Shown piece by piece: positions 1 to 8,462 of a stretch of DNA of 64,000 nucleotides. Each line of letters opens with the position of its first letter. Position 1 is the first letter of the stretch. The notes beneath the pieces were generated by a model that saw only the letters and a list, made by a program, of their open reading frames with translations, had not been told where the DNA came from and did not search any database. A program made the position numbers and the translations under genes. The DNA is from JBEDUK01 sp963781595 (GTDB taxonomy: Bacteria; Actinomycetota; UBA4738): assembly GCA_963781595.1 (NCBI GenBank), contig CAWAGG010000006.1, forward strand, positions 992,001 through 1,056,000. Reading direction: 5' to 3'.

Positions 1-445
1 CGATCTCCGCGTACGGCACCGGGGTGACGCGGGTGACCGCAGCGACGATCGGAACCGTGGCCTGGCCCCCGCACGTGATCAGGTTCACGTTCGGCGCGTT
101 GAGATGGTCAGCCAGGTTGACGGGTGGAACGACCAGCGGTCCGAGCTTCGCCGGGGTCAGGTCGATCACACGGATCCCTGCCTCCTCGTACCGCGGAGCG
201 TTCTGGCGATGCACCCATGCCGAGGTGGCCTCGAAGACGACCGGGAACTCCGCCGGACGGGCGAGGACCGCGTCCGCGCCATCGACGCTGGTCTCGATGC
301 CGAGGTCCCGGGCGCGCCGGAGCCCGTCCGAGTCCGGATCGATGCCGGCCACCAGCCGGACCTCCAGCCCCGGCGAGCGCTGGAGCTTGTACATCAGGTC
401 GGTCCCGATGTTGCCGGAGCCGACGATCGCGCAGGGAACCCTCAT
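1..445 (-). CDS. Acetaldehyde dehydrogenase (acylating), N-terminal part, cut by window edge
   Basis: Converts acetaldehyde plus CoA to acetyl-CoA with NAD, normally as the partner of 4-hydroxy-2-oxovalerate aldolase in meta-cleavage pathways (MhpF/BphJ/XylQ family). About 148 residues are visible. They begin with an NAD-binding [11 protein letters not shown] loop at residues 8-18, and near residue 127 there is an [13 protein letters not shown] stretch holding the catalytic cysteine. The ATG at 445 is preceded by GAGGA in the 22-bp gap after the hydratase, so the two genes look co-transcribed. The C-terminal half, and probably the aldolase gene, lie beyond the left edge. Identification is firm; the exact substrate chain length is not determinable. 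Confidence 0.93.
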   Translation of the reverse strand, partial: MRVPCAIVGSGNIGTDLMYKLQRSPGLEVRLVAGIDPDSDGLRRARDLGIETSVDGADAVLARPAEFPVVFEATSAWVHRQNAPRYEEAGIRVIDLTPAKLGPLVVPPVNLADHLNAPNVNLITCGGQATVPIVAAVTRVTPVPYAEI

Positions 446-467
446 CCGTCCTCCTCGCTTCGTGCGC

Positions 468-1253
468 TCACTCGAACCGCACCGAGACGGCACCGAGGCG
501 ATCGAACTCCGCCGCGACGATGTCCCCGGCCTCCACGGGGAACGCAGCGTGCAGCGCCCCCGTCATGACGAACCACCCGGCCTCCAGCGTGACGTCGAAC
601 GGTGTCAGGGTGTTCGCCAGCCACGCCACGGTTTCGACCGGATCGCCCATCGCCGCCGCGCCGGCCCCGGTGGCCTGCGTTCCGCCGTTCTTCGCGACGA
701 CCATGCCGGTCAGGCGCGGCTCCCAGCCGTCCGTTGGGACGACGTCGCGACCCAGGACGATCGCCGCGGACGACGCCAGGTCCGCGATCGTGTCGACCAG
801 CGTGATCCGCCAGTCGACGATCCTGCTGTCGACCACCTCGATCGCCGCCCGGGCACCGGTGATCGCCGCGGCAGCGTCGGCCCGCGTACACGAAGGACCG
901 CGGAGCGGGCTCCCGAGGACCAGCGCGATCTCGGCTTCGGCCCTCGGCTGGATCAGCGCGCCGGCCTGGAGGGAGGCGCCGTCGTCGAACACCATGCTCG
1001 CCAGGACTGGCCCGTAGTCGGGCTGGTCGACGCCGAACATGTCGCGCATCGGCTTCGACGTCAGGCCCAGCTTGTATCCCACGACCGAGCCGCCTTCGTC
1101 GGCCATGATCGCTTCCGCGTACGCCCCCTGGATCGCGTAGGCGTCGGCGGGCGTGAGGGACGGATCATCCTCCGACAGTGGCGCGATCGGTGCCCGGTCC
1201 CGGCGCGCTTCGAACAACGCCTGACCCCAGTCGCGCGCAGCCGCTGCCATCAC
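468..1253 (-). CDS. 2-keto-4-pentenoate hydratase (MhpD/BphH family)
   Basis: Adds water to 2-hydroxypenta-2,4-dienoate to give 4-hydroxy-2-oxovalerate, the step before the aldolase/acetaldehyde dehydrogenase pair. The protein is 261 residues, the family's usual length. Recognisable blocks are [17 protein letters not shown] (about 59-75), [10 protein letters not shown] (about 105-114, with the metal-binding acidic residues) and [12 protein letters not shown] (about 137-148). Two successive ATG codons (1253, 1250) are possible starts, and the first overlaps the IclR stop by 4 bp, indicating translational coupling. With the neighbouring dehydrogenase and the dioxygenases at 5,504-7,327 it makes a lower meta-cleavage route. 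Confidence 0.93.
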   Translation of the reverse strand: MMAAAARDWGQALFEARRDRAPIAPLSEDDPSLTPADAYAIQGAYAEAIMADEGGSVVGYKLGLTSKPMRDMFGVDQPDYGPVLASMVFDDGASLQAGALIQPRAEAEIALVLGSPLRGPSCTRADAAAAITGARAAIEVVDSRIVDWRITLVDTIADLASSAAIVLGRDVVPTDGWEPRLTGMVVAKNGGTQATGAGAAAMGDPVETVAWLANTLTPFDVTLEAGWFVMTGALHAAFPVEAGDIVAAEFDRLGAVSVRFE

Positions 1254-2026
1254 GGGCCTGCCTTCCGATACCCCATCCGGCGCGACGCCGTCGCGGCGGC
1301 CTCGACGAGCTCGTGGATGACCTGGTCCATCACGGGGTCCATGCGCTGGGCGGGTCCGGCGACGCTCATCGCCGCCACGACGTCGCCCAACGCGTTGCGT
1401 ACAGGTGCTCCGACGGATAGCACGCCGACCTCCGACTCGTGCAGGTTCTGCGCCCAGCCGCGCCGGCGGATCTCCTTCAGCTCCTTCAGGAGCAGCTCGT
1501 GGTCCGTGAGCGTGTGCGGCGTCCGGGCCTTCAGCTCCCAGCCCTCCAGGAGCCGGTCGAGCTGCTCGTCGGGGAGGTACGCCAGCAGCACCTTCCCCGT
1601 GCCGGTCGAGTGCGCCCAGTTCCGCCGGCCGACCTCCAGGAACAGGCGCAGGGTGTGCGGGCTATCCAGGCGTTCGACGTAGACGACCTCGCGGCCGTCC
1701 AGGACCGCGAGCTGCACGGTCTCGCCGGTCGCGTTCCGCAGCTGCGCCATCGGCGGGACGGCCGCCTCGTGGAGGGCGAAGTGGGCTGAGATCGCCGCGC
1801 CGAGGTCGTAGATCGCCAGGCCCAGGCGGTACTTCCCCGTCTCCGGGTTCTGTTCGAGGAGCTGTTCGTCCGTGAGGGTCGCGAGGAGCCGGTGGGCCGT
1901 GGACTTCCCCAGGTTCAGGCGACGGGCCAGCTCGGAGACGCCCAGTTCGCGTTCGCGGTAGCTGAACTGCTTCAGCAGACGCGCCGCGTTGCGGACGCTG
2001 TCCAGCCGGCCGCGGTCCTCGGTCAC
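1250..2026 (-). CDS. IclR-family transcriptional regulator
   Basis: A 258-residue DNA-binding regulator. An N-terminal winged helix-turn-helix (about residues 10-65, containing LGVSELARRLNLGKSTAHRLL) is followed by the IclR effector-binding domain, with LDGREVVYVERLDS and a GTGKVLLA stretch typical of the family. IclR proteins often control aromatic catabolism and sense a pathway intermediate. The gene lies inside the operon it probably regulates, with 4-bp overlaps on both sides. Paired TTCC-N8-GGAA sites occur before this operon and before the dioxygenases at 5,504, and are the best candidate operators. The effector is unknown. Confidence 0.93.
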   Translation of the reverse strand: MTEDRGRLDSVRNAARLLKQFSYRERELGVSELARRLNLGKSTAHRLLATLTDEQLLEQNPETGKYRLGLAIYDLGAAISAHFALHEAAVPPMAQLRNATGETVQLAVLDGREVVYVERLDSPHTLRLFLEVGRRNWAHSTGTGKVLLAYLPDEQLDRLLEGWELKARTPHTLTDHELLLKELKEIRRRGWAQNLHESEVGVLSVGAPVRNALGDVVAAMSVAGPAQRMDPVMDQVIHELVEAAATASRRMGYRKAGP

Positions 2027-2703
2027 ATGACCTTCGCTTCCCCGCGGACGGCCGCGAGCAGGGTGCGTCGAACCTCCTCGGGTGTGGCCCGCTCGTCGAG
2101 CGCGTTGACGGAGGCACCCCAGGGTGCGATCTCCTTCGCCAAGAGGACCTGGGCGCGCCGGAGCCCCGCGAGCGAGGCGCCTTCCATCTCGTCGACCAGG
2201 GCCTCACGGCCGGGCGAGTGCGCGCGGATCGCCTCGAAGTCGCGCGCCTCGGCTGCGTGGGCGTTCGCCAGCCCGGCGCCGGCGTGCCCCGCATGGTGGG
2301 CGGTCAGCTCCGAACCGGGCTGGACGACCAGGTGATAGAGGTACGTGGTCAGGCCGAGGGCGCGCCGGACACGTTCGCCCGCCGGCCCCCGCGATTCGTC
2401 GATGAGGCCGAGCGCGGGCAGCACGACCGGGTCGTAGAAGCGCAGCGACCAGGAGATCCCATCGACCCGGTCGTGCAACTCGACCTCTGGGCCCGTCGGG
2501 ACCGCGAGGGTCTCGCGAGTCCCGATCACGTGCAGGTTGCCGACGCCCGCGGCGACGACCGTGAACGGCTGGCCGAGGAGGGGCATGCGACCCCGGACGG
2601 CCGCCGGCTGCAGCTCGGCTTGGGACGCGTAGGCCTGGTGAAGGGTCCGGACGTAGTCGGCCATCGCCTGACGCATCGCTTCGGGCCGCGGCGCGTTCCC
2701 CAT
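2023..2703 (-). CDS. Conserved-looking hypothetical protein, first gene of the hydratase operon
   Basis: I do not recognise this 226-residue soluble protein with confidence. It has no signal peptide or membrane segment. The first 100 residues (a YVRTLHQAY helix, then alternating strands and a conserved-looking WSLRFYDPVVLP) could be an NTF2/SnoaL-like fold, but this is only an impression. The C-terminal half is helical and His-rich (LTAHHAGHAGAG). It overlaps iclR by 4 bp and starts at an ATG 8 nt after a TATCAT -10 box, so it leads the operon and is probably translated from a leaderless mRNA. Context suggests a role in the aromatic pathway. Confidence 0.75.
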   Translation of the reverse strand: MGNAPRPEAMRQAMADYVRTLHQAYASQAELQPAAVRGRMPLLGQPFTVVAAGVGNLHVIGTRETLAVPTGPEVELHDRVDGISWSLRFYDPVVLPALGLIDESRGPAGERVRRALGLTTYLYHLVVQPGSELTAHHAGHAGAGLANAHAAEARDFEAIRAHSPGREALVDEMEGASLAGLRRAQVLLAKEIAPWGASVNALDERATPEEVRRTLLAAVRGEAKVM

Positions 2704-2711
2704 GGCGGGGG

Positions 2712-2758
2712 ATGATACGCGCTCGTTCCGCCCAGGTGGAAAAGCGTTCCCCTCTGCG
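2712..2758 (-). promoter_or_regulatory. Promoter and probable IclR operator of the hydratase operon
   Basis: On the minus strand a TATCAT -10 box (2712-2717) stands 8 nt before the ATG at 2703. Just upstream is TTCC-N8-GGAA (2726-2741), and 21 bp further TTCC occurs again (2747-2750) with an imperfect partner. The same paired arrangement is found before the dioxygenase at 5,504. Assignment to the IclR protein is inference. Confidence 0.5.
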
Positions 2759-2898
2759 GGACGACCGGTCCTGTCGGCGCTCAGGTTCGGGCGCGCGTGA
2801 TCGCCGTCTGCCGCTCGACCCCCATCCGAGCGAACAACGTCGCCGCCTCAGTCACGAGGGTGGCGTCGCGTCGGGCCAGGAAACCCTGCATGTTGGGT

Positions 2899-3498
2899 TC
2901 AGCGATCCGCGGCGATCTCGGCGGCGATGACCGCCCGTGCTGCCTCCGCCGCCCGCCGCCCGTGGCTGCCCGGGCCGAACATGCGGGCCGCGCTCCACGC
3001 CCCGTCCATCACCAGCAGGAGCTGCTCAGCGAGCGATAACGGGTCGCGTGCGCCGGCCGCATCGGCGAGTGAGCGGAAGCGTTCGACCACCGCGCGCTTG
3101 TGCTCGATGGCTGCGCGGTGTCCGGGGTGGTCGGGCTCCGGGAACTCCGCTGCGGCGCCCACGAAGGCGCATCCCAGGCACTCGGGGCTCGAGGCGAGCT
3201 CCGCGACCCCATCGAAGACGGCCTCCAACGCTTCCCGCGGGTCATCGCGGCGCGCGATCAGATCGTCCATCCAGGCGAGCAACTGATCATCGGTGCGCTC
3301 GAGGTACGCGCCGATCAGCTCATCCTTGGAGGGGAAGTGTCGGTAGAGGGTCATCTTCGCGACGCCCGACTCCGCGATGATCGTGTCCACGCCGACGGCG
3401 CGGAACCCGTCCCGGTGGAACAGGGCGGAGGCCGCTCCCAGGACCCGCTCGCGGGCGGCCGAGGGGGCACGCTGCGGATGTGTCTCGCCGTCGCTCAC
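2899..3498 (-). CDS. TetR-family transcriptional regulator
   Basis: A 199-residue repressor-type protein. The N-terminal helix-turn-helix (about residues 15-62) includes FRAVGVDTIIAESGVAKMTL and YRHFPSKDELI, the TetR signature. The C-terminal ligand domain resembles the TetR C-terminal domain often found with SDR or oxidoreductase genes (ECLGCAFVGAAAEF). It is divergent from the SDR gene at 3,651, and the 150-bp gap holds two perfect copies of an ACAGNNCTGT-type operator. Autoregulation and control of the SDR/F420-oxidoreductase pair is the straightforward inference; the ligand is unknown. Confidence 0.93.
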   Translation of the reverse strand: MSDGETHPQRAPSAARERVLGAASALFHRDGFRAVGVDTIIAESGVAKMTLYRHFPSKDELIGAYLERTDDQLLAWMDDLIARRDDPREALEAVFDGVAELASSPECLGCAFVGAAAEFPEPDHPGHRAAIEHKRAVVERFRSLADAAGARDPLSLAEQLLLVMDGAWSAARMFGPGSHGRRAAEAARAVIAAEIAADR

Positions 3499-3501
3499 GG
3501 C

Positions 3502-3566
3502 TTGACAGGATACAGACCTGTCTTTACCATCGCCCGGATGTTAGGTGAGAGAGACAGGTCTGTATC
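3502..3566 (+). promoter_or_regulatory. Promoter with two inverted TetR-type operators
   Basis: GATACAGACCTGTC (3509-3522) and its exact reverse complement GACAGGTCTGTATC (3553-3566) lie 44 bp apart centre to centre, about four helical turns. The first copy sits in the 17-bp spacer of a good plus-strand promoter, TTGACA (3502-3507) and TACCAT (3525-3530), which reads toward the SDR gene. Binding there would block RNA polymerase. The second copy lies on the TetR side. Confidence 0.72.
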
Positions 3567-3650
3567 AGCGACGTCCCGCGGCTCGTCCGTGCCGAAGGGG
3601 CGTCACGTGGTCCGGGTCGGTGTGGACGAGTGCGTCACTCGGGGCCCGCG

Positions 3651-4535
3651 ATGAGCGACGAGATGCGCGGTCGGGTCTGCCTCGTTACGGGCGCCACATC
3701 GGGCATCGGCAGAGCCGCGGCGCGCGCACTGGCGGGGATGGGCGCGTGCGTCGTCCTGGTTGGCCGCGACCCGGCCAAGACCGAAGCCGCGGCTGCCGAG
3801 ATGCGTGGAGCGACGGGGAGCGAATGCATCGAAGCGAGCATCGCCGACCTGTCCGCACAGACGTCGATACGGGCGCTCGCGGACAGGTTCCTCGCCGAGC
3901 ACGATCGACTGGACGTGCTGGTGAACTGCGCGGGAGCGTTCTTCCGGGACCGCCGGACGACGGTCGACGGCCTCGAGACGACGTTCGCGCTGAACCACCT
4001 CGCCTACTTCCTGCTGACGACGCTCATGCTGGACACGATCGTCGCCAGTGCGCCGGCGCGGGTGGTGAACGTCACCTCAGGGGCGCAGGCGATGGGACGG
4101 ATCCGCTTCGACGACCTGCAGGGCGAACGCCGGTACCAAGGGCAGGCCGCGTACAACCAGTCGAAGCTCGCCAACGTGCTGTTCACGTACGAGCTGGCAC
4201 GCCGGCTGGGAGGGGTGCACGTGACGGCCGATTGCGTCCATCCCGGCGTCGTGCGTACGAACTTCGGCCGCGAGGACCAACCGCTGGCGTGGCGACTGTT
4301 CATGCCGGTGGTCACGCCGTTCATGCGTTCGCCGGAGAAGGGCGCAGAGACGCTCGTGTACCTCGCGTCGGACCCCGGCCTCGATGGGGTGACGGGGAAG
4401 TACTTCCATGATCTGAAGCCGAGGCGATCGTCGAAGCGATCGTACGATCGAGATGTAGCGGCCCGTCTCTGGACGGTGAGCGAACAGCTCACGGCCGCGG
4501 CGACGGTGCCGCCGGGTCCGGAGGATCAGGGATGA
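3651..4535 (+). CDS. Short-chain dehydrogenase/reductase (retinol dehydrogenase-like SDR)
   Basis: An NAD(P)-dependent oxidoreductase of the classical SDR fold, about 294 residues. It has the cofactor loop TGATSGIGRAAA near residue 12, NCAG at about 86, and the catalytic YNQSK (Tyr-X3-Lys) near residue 165. The sequence resembles retinol dehydrogenase/oxidoreductase SDRs rather than ring-diol dehydrogenases. A GTG at 3630 would add seven residues; the ATG at 3651 is preferred because the SDR core begins a few residues later. The stop overlaps the next ATG by 4 bp. The adjacent TetR operators suggest the pair is inducible. The substrate is unknown. Confidence 0.9.
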   Translation: MSDEMRGRVCLVTGATSGIGRAAARALAGMGACVVLVGRDPAKTEAAAAEMRGATGSECIEASIADLSAQTSIRALADRFLAEHDRLDVLVNCAGAFFRDRRTTVDGLETTFALNHLAYFLLTTLMLDTIVASAPARVVNVTSGAQAMGRIRFDDLQGERRYQGQAAYNQSKLANVLFTYELARRLGGVHVTADCVHPGVVRTNFGREDQPLAWRLFMPVVTPFMRSPEKGAETLVYLASDPGLDGVTGKYFHDLKPRRSSKRSYDRDVAARLWTVSEQLTAAATVPPGPEDQG

Positions 4536-5398
4536 AGGTCGGCCTCCACGTCGTGTCCTTCGCCTGGCCCGGCGCGCCGGGGTCGATCGGCCCCGTGCTG
4601 CGGGGGATGGCTGAAGCCGCCGACGAGGCTGGCGTCGCCAAGCTCACGTTCATGGACCATTGGTTCCAGATGGACGGCCTGGCGCGTGCGGACGACCCGA
4701 TGCTCGAGGGGTACACCAGCTTGGGTCATGTGGCGGCCGTCACGCGGAGGATGTCACTCGGGCTCCTGGTCACGGGCGTCACCTACCGGCACCCGGGGCT
4801 GCTCGCGAAGACGGTGACGACCCTGGATGTCCTCTCGGGTGGTCGCGCGCACCTCGGGATCGGCGCCGCGTGGTACGAGCGAGAGCATGCCGGCCTCGGC
4901 GTGCCGTTCCCGCCGCTCAAGGAGCGCTTCGAACGCCTCGAGGAGACGCTGCAGATCTTCCTGCAGATGTGGAGCGACGACGACGGTCCATATGAGGGAA
5001 CCCACTACCGGCTGGCCGAGACGATCTGCTCGCCGCGGCCGATCAGCCGGCCCCACCCGCCGATCCTGATCGGAGGAGGCGGCGAGCGAAAGACGCTCCG
5101 GCTCGTCGCCCGCTACGGCGACGCGTGCAACCTGTTCGCTTCGAGCCCCGAGGAGGTGGCACGCAAGCTGGACGTGCTGAAAGCGCACTGCGAGGCGGAA
5201 GGGCGTGACTACGACAGGATCGAGAAGACGATCCTGACCATGGTCGACCCCTTCGACGATCCGACCGGCTTCCTCGCGGCCGCCGCCGCCTACGGCCGGA
5301 TCGGGATCGACCTGATCGAGGTCATGCCGAGGGGCGAACCGCTCGCGTTCACCCAGCGGCTCGGCGCCGAGATCGTGCCGGCGCTCGAGGGCGTGTGA
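4532..5398 (+). CDS. LLM-class (luciferase-like, F420-type) oxidoreductase
   Basis: A 288-residue TIM-barrel flavin/F420-dependent oxidoreductase. Family features include the N-terminal GLHVVSFAWPG strand, FMDHWFQ near residue 38, LGLLVTGVTYRHP near 78, GRAHLGIGAAWY near 107 and the C-terminal PILIGGGGERKTLRLVARYGD block. Members use reduced F420 or FMN to reduce or oxygenate diverse substrates, and the sequence alone does not name this one. It is translationally coupled to the SDR, so the two probably act on the same compound, perhaps a side chain of the aromatic substrate handled by the downstream genes. Confidence 0.88.
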   Translation: MKVGLHVVSFAWPGAPGSIGPVLRGMAEAADEAGVAKLTFMDHWFQMDGLARADDPMLEGYTSLGHVAAVTRRMSLGLLVTGVTYRHPGLLAKTVTTLDVLSGGRAHLGIGAAWYEREHAGLGVPFPPLKERFERLEETLQIFLQMWSDDDGPYEGTHYRLAETICSPRPISRPHPPILIGGGGERKTLRLVARYGDACNLFASSPEEVARKLDVLKAHCEAEGRDYDRIEKTILTMVDPFDDPTGFLAAAAAYGRIGIDLIEVMPRGEPLAFTQRLGAEIVPALEGV

Positions 5399-5446
5399 CC
5401 CCGGCCGGCGGGCGCGACGGGGAGCGTCGTCCCACCGCCCGATTCC

Positions 5447-5497
5447 TTCCCGCAGAACGGAACGACTTCCCGCGGCGCGGAACGGCCATGCTAGCGT
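5447..5497 (+). promoter_or_regulatory. Paired TTCC-N8-GGAA operators and leaderless promoter of the dioxygenase genes
   Basis: TTCC-N8-GGAA occurs at 5447-5462 and again at 5467-5482, 20 bp apart. A TAGCGT -10 box (5492-5497) follows, exactly 6 nt before the ATG at 5504, so the mRNA is probably leaderless. The spacing and position match the sites before the IclR operon at 2,703, linking both to one regulator by inference. Confidence 0.55.
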
Positions 5498-5503
5498 CCG
5501 CCC

Positions 5504-6412
5504 ATGGGCATCCTGAGGCTCTCGCACGTCGATATCACCGTCCCTGACCTCGACCTCGCGAGCGCCTATTACACCCAGGTCATGGGCCTGCTCGAGACCG
5601 AACGCACGTCGGACCGCGTGTTCTTCAAGTGCTGGGACGAGGAGGACCACCATTCCCTGGCGGTCCGGTACGACCCGCGCGTCGGGATCGACCACTTCTC
5701 GTTCAAGGTCGAGGCCGACGACGACCTCGAGGATCTCGAGCGCAGGGTCGAGTCGTACGGCCTCCGGGTCCACCGCGTCTCGAACGGCGAGGAGATCGGC
5801 CAAGGCGAATCGATCCGGTTCGAAACGCCGTCCGGGCACACGATGGAGCTGGTCCACGACGTCGAACGCGTCGGCAACCTGCTGGGGAAGCTGAACCCCG
5901 ACCCGATCCCCCAGGGCCTGCATGGCATCGCCCCGCCGCGGATCGACCACCTGCTGGTGAACGCCGAGGAGGTTCCCGAGGCGACGCGTTTCTACATGGA
6001 CGTCCTGGGGTTCCGGCTGACCGAACAGCTCCTGGACGGCGACGGTCACCAGATCGGCGTGTGGCTCGAACGCTCCCATTCCCCGCACGACCTGGCGGTC
6101 GTCAGCGGGCCGAACGGCGGCCTGCACCACTTCGCGTTCTGGCTCGACGACTGGGACCACGTTCGGCGGGCCGCCGACATCCTGGCCTATAACGCGATCC
6201 AGATCGACGTCGGGCCGACGCGGCACGGCGTCACGCGCGGCAATACGATCTATTTCTTCGACCCGATGGGCACGCGCAACGAGGTGTTCACGGGCGGGTA
6301 CCGGCCCGATCCCGACTTCCCGACGATCACCTGGACCGAGGACAACATCGGCAAGGCGATCTTCTACTACGAAGGCGATCTGAACGAACGCTTCATGAAG
6401 GTGCACACGTAG
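5504..6412 (+). CDS. Extradiol ring-cleavage dioxygenase, catechol 2,3-dioxygenase type (copy 1)
   Basis: A two-domain vicinal-oxygen-chelate Fe(II) enzyme of 302 residues that opens catechols next to the hydroxyls. The catalytic C-terminal domain (about 143-290) shows the 2-His-1-carboxylate set: His149 in PPRIDHL, His208/209 in GGLHHFAF and Glu260 in GTRNEVFTGG. His195, His241 and Tyr250 sit where catechol 2,3-dioxygenases have their acid-base residues. A second copy follows after 3 bp. It probably supplies the ring-fission product that enters the hydratase/aldolase/dehydrogenase route at the left end of the window. Substrate preference (catechol, methylcatechol or a larger diol) is not decided by sequence. 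Confidence 0.92.
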   Translation: MGILRLSHVDITVPDLDLASAYYTQVMGLLETERTSDRVFFKCWDEEDHHSLAVRYDPRVGIDHFSFKVEADDDLEDLERRVESYGLRVHRVSNGEEIGQGESIRFETPSGHTMELVHDVERVGNLLGKLNPDPIPQGLHGIAPPRIDHLLVNAEEVPEATRFYMDVLGFRLTEQLLDGDGHQIGVWLERSHSPHDLAVVSGPNGGLHHFAFWLDDWDHVRRAADILAYNAIQIDVGPTRHGVTRGNTIYFFDPMGTRNEVFTGGYRPDPDFPTITWTEDNIGKAIFYYEGDLNERFMKVHT

Positions 6413-6415
6413 GCC

Positions 6416-7327
6416 ATGGGCATCCTGCGGCTGTCACACGTTGAGATCCGGGTCCCAGACCTCGAGCTCGCGACCGCCTACTACACCGAGGTCGTCGGCC
6501 TCGTCGAGACCGACCACGAAGCCGAGCGCGTGTTCCTGAAGTGCTGGGACGAACAGCAGCACCACTCGGTGGTCCTGCGGTACGCGCCGACCTATGGGCT
6601 GGAGTCGTTCGGGTTCAAGCTCCAGGACCGGGACGATCTCGATGAGCTCCAGAGCCGCCTGGAGGAAGCTCGCGTCGCCGTGAAGCGGTTCGCACCCGGC
6701 GAGCTCGGACCCGGCACCGGCGAGACGGTCCGGTTCGACGCACCGTCCGGGCATACGGTCGACCTGACGTGGGGCATGCAGCAGGTCGGGAACCTCCTCC
6801 CGTTGACGAATCCGCCCCCCGAGCCGCTCGGCCTGGTCGGGATCCACCCCCCGCGGATCGACCACGTCTTCCTGATGTGCGAGGACGTCGACGGGGCGAC
6901 GGACTTCTTCGGCGACGTCCTCGGGTTCCGCGTGACCGAACAGATCATGGCCGACGACGGGCACCGGCTCGCGAGCTTCCTCGAGCGCACGCACACCTCG
7001 CACGACCTGGCCTTCATCACCGGTCCGAACGGCGCGTTCCACCACGTCGCGTTCTGGACGGACGACTGGAACTCGCTCCGGCAGGCCGCCGACATCTGCT
7101 CCTACCACGGCGTGCGGATCGACGCCGGGCCGACGCGGCACGGCGCGACGCGCGGATGGGGCCTCTACTTCTTCGACCCGGCCGGCAACCGGAACGAGGT
7201 CTACACGGGCGGGTACTGGGCCGACCCGGACCGTGAGACCGTCACCTGGACCGAGGCCGAGATGGGCCGTGCGGTCTTCTACTACGAAGGCGCCGTGGAT
7301 CAGCGGTTCCTGACGGTGCATTCGTAA
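6416..7327 (+). CDS. Extradiol ring-cleavage dioxygenase, catechol 2,3-dioxygenase type (copy 2)
   Basis: A 303-residue tandem paralogue of the preceding gene with the same start (MGILRLSHV) and the same architecture. The iron ligands are intact: His in PPRIDHV, His in AFHHVAF and Glu in GNRNEVYTGG. The N-terminal domain and the region around residues 130-140 differ most, so the two copies may differ in substrate range or may form a mixed oligomer. It lies 3 bp after copy 1 and 14 bp before the histidine phosphatase gene, hence the same transcript. Both copies look functional. Active duplicates in tandem are uncommon and suggest either dosage or two different catechols. Confidence 0.92.
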   Translation: MGILRLSHVEIRVPDLELATAYYTEVVGLVETDHEAERVFLKCWDEQQHHSVVLRYAPTYGLESFGFKLQDRDDLDELQSRLEEARVAVKRFAPGELGPGTGETVRFDAPSGHTVDLTWGMQQVGNLLPLTNPPPEPLGLVGIHPPRIDHVFLMCEDVDGATDFFGDVLGFRVTEQIMADDGHRLASFLERTHTSHDLAFITGPNGAFHHVAFWTDDWNSLRQAADICSYHGVRIDAGPTRHGATRGWGLYFFDPAGNRNEVYTGGYWADPDRETVTWTEAEMGRAVFYYEGAVDQRFLTVHS

Positions 7328-7341
7328 AGAGTGTTGACGAG

Positions 7342-8452
7342 ATGAACGACTACGACCGAGGACCTGAGCTGCCGAGGACCGAACGCTCGGACGCGCCGGC
7401 GTACCTGGCGAAGTACCAGGAACGGCGAGCCGCGCGACGCTCGCCGGCGGGGTCGAACGGCCAGGAGGACGGGCAGCGTGGCCGGCGCGACCGGGAAGAG
7501 GCGGACCTCCCCCTCTACCTCCGGCGCTTCCGCGAACGACGCATGGAGGGATCGCTGGACGCGCCCCCGCCGCTGGTCCAGGAGCGCGATCTGCCGTTCC
7601 TGCGATCCCTGTCCGAGGACAACCGGAACAAGGAGATCTCCACGCCGCCGGAGGCCAGGCCGCGGATCGCGAACGAGGTCTACCTGGTCCGTCACGGCGA
7701 GACGCAGGGATATTCGACCGAATCCGGCCTGACGCCGCTCGGCACGTGGCAGGCGCACACGTATGGGCACACGCTCGCGAAGCGGGTCCGGAGCGGCGAG
7801 CGGATCGCGATCGTCAGCGCGCCGACGAACCGCGCGAGCCAGACCGCCGAGAATCTCCACCGCGGGCTGCTCGACGGCCTCGAGATGTTCGACAAGGACG
7901 TCGAGGTCCTCCCGCCGGAGCCCATGGAGGAATTCCGGAACTTCCGCGTGCGCGATGCCCGAGGGGTTCCGCGACGTGACCGCCGCGTTCCGCCAGTACT
8001 ACGCGACGCTGGAGGAGTTCGAGCGCACGGCGCTCGGCGACCGGCCGATGTGGCTGGTGGAGATCGACCGGTTCTGGCGGACCCAGCAGGGCGGCGGCGA
8101 CCCGATCCAGTTCTGGCTGACGGTCCCGATGCTGCACTTCGAACCCCCGGCGATCGTCGTCCGGCGGTTCTGGGCGGGCCTGGGGCGGCTGGCGACGGAA
8201 CACCCCGGTACGCGGCTGGTCGTCGCGACGCACTCTGGTCCGATCCGCGCGTTCGCGATCTGGGCGCTCGGCTACGACCCCGGCGAGCCGTACAACACGG
8301 AGCACGTGCGCCTGAAGCTGATGGAGGGCGGGCGGGAGGCGCTGGTCGCCTACCGGAACCGCGTCCAGCAGGTGCACGTCCCGGACGCCGGGGACCTGGC
8401 CGACTGGACCCTGCTGGAGCCGTCGCTCGAGACGGCGACGGTGGACGACTGA
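7342..8452 (+). CDS. Histidine phosphatase (phosphoglycerate-mutase fold), frameshifted as read
   Basis: A histidine-phosphatase-superfamily protein of about 370 residues with an unusual charged N-terminal extension (about 110 residues, two LYLRRFRERR-like segments) before the catalytic core. The core starts with VYLVRHGETQ (phosphoacceptor His), and the second catalytic His is in VVATHSGPIRAF. The two halves are in different frames: the first runs from 7342, and the second is entered near 7955-7965 by a one-base shift, ending at 8452. Both halves are well conserved, so a sequencing indel is as likely as a true mutation. Located just before the aryl-phosphate synthase-like genes, it is the natural candidate for removing a phosphate from an aromatic intermediate (inference). 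Confidence 0.78.
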
Positions 8453-8462
8453 GGCGGCCGCG

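Noticed and set aside
2781..2891. A 36-residue minus-strand ORF after tetR, resembling the tail of a TPR-type regulator
   Set aside because: Too short and without a ribosome site; similarity is only an impression, so it is not listed as a gene or pseudogene.
4754..6406. Long minus-strand open frames opposite the F420-type oxidoreductase and dioxygenase genes
   Set aside because: They are antisense frames kept open by high GC; their translations are Arg/Val/Asp-rich with no domain, while the plus strand encodes clear enzymes.
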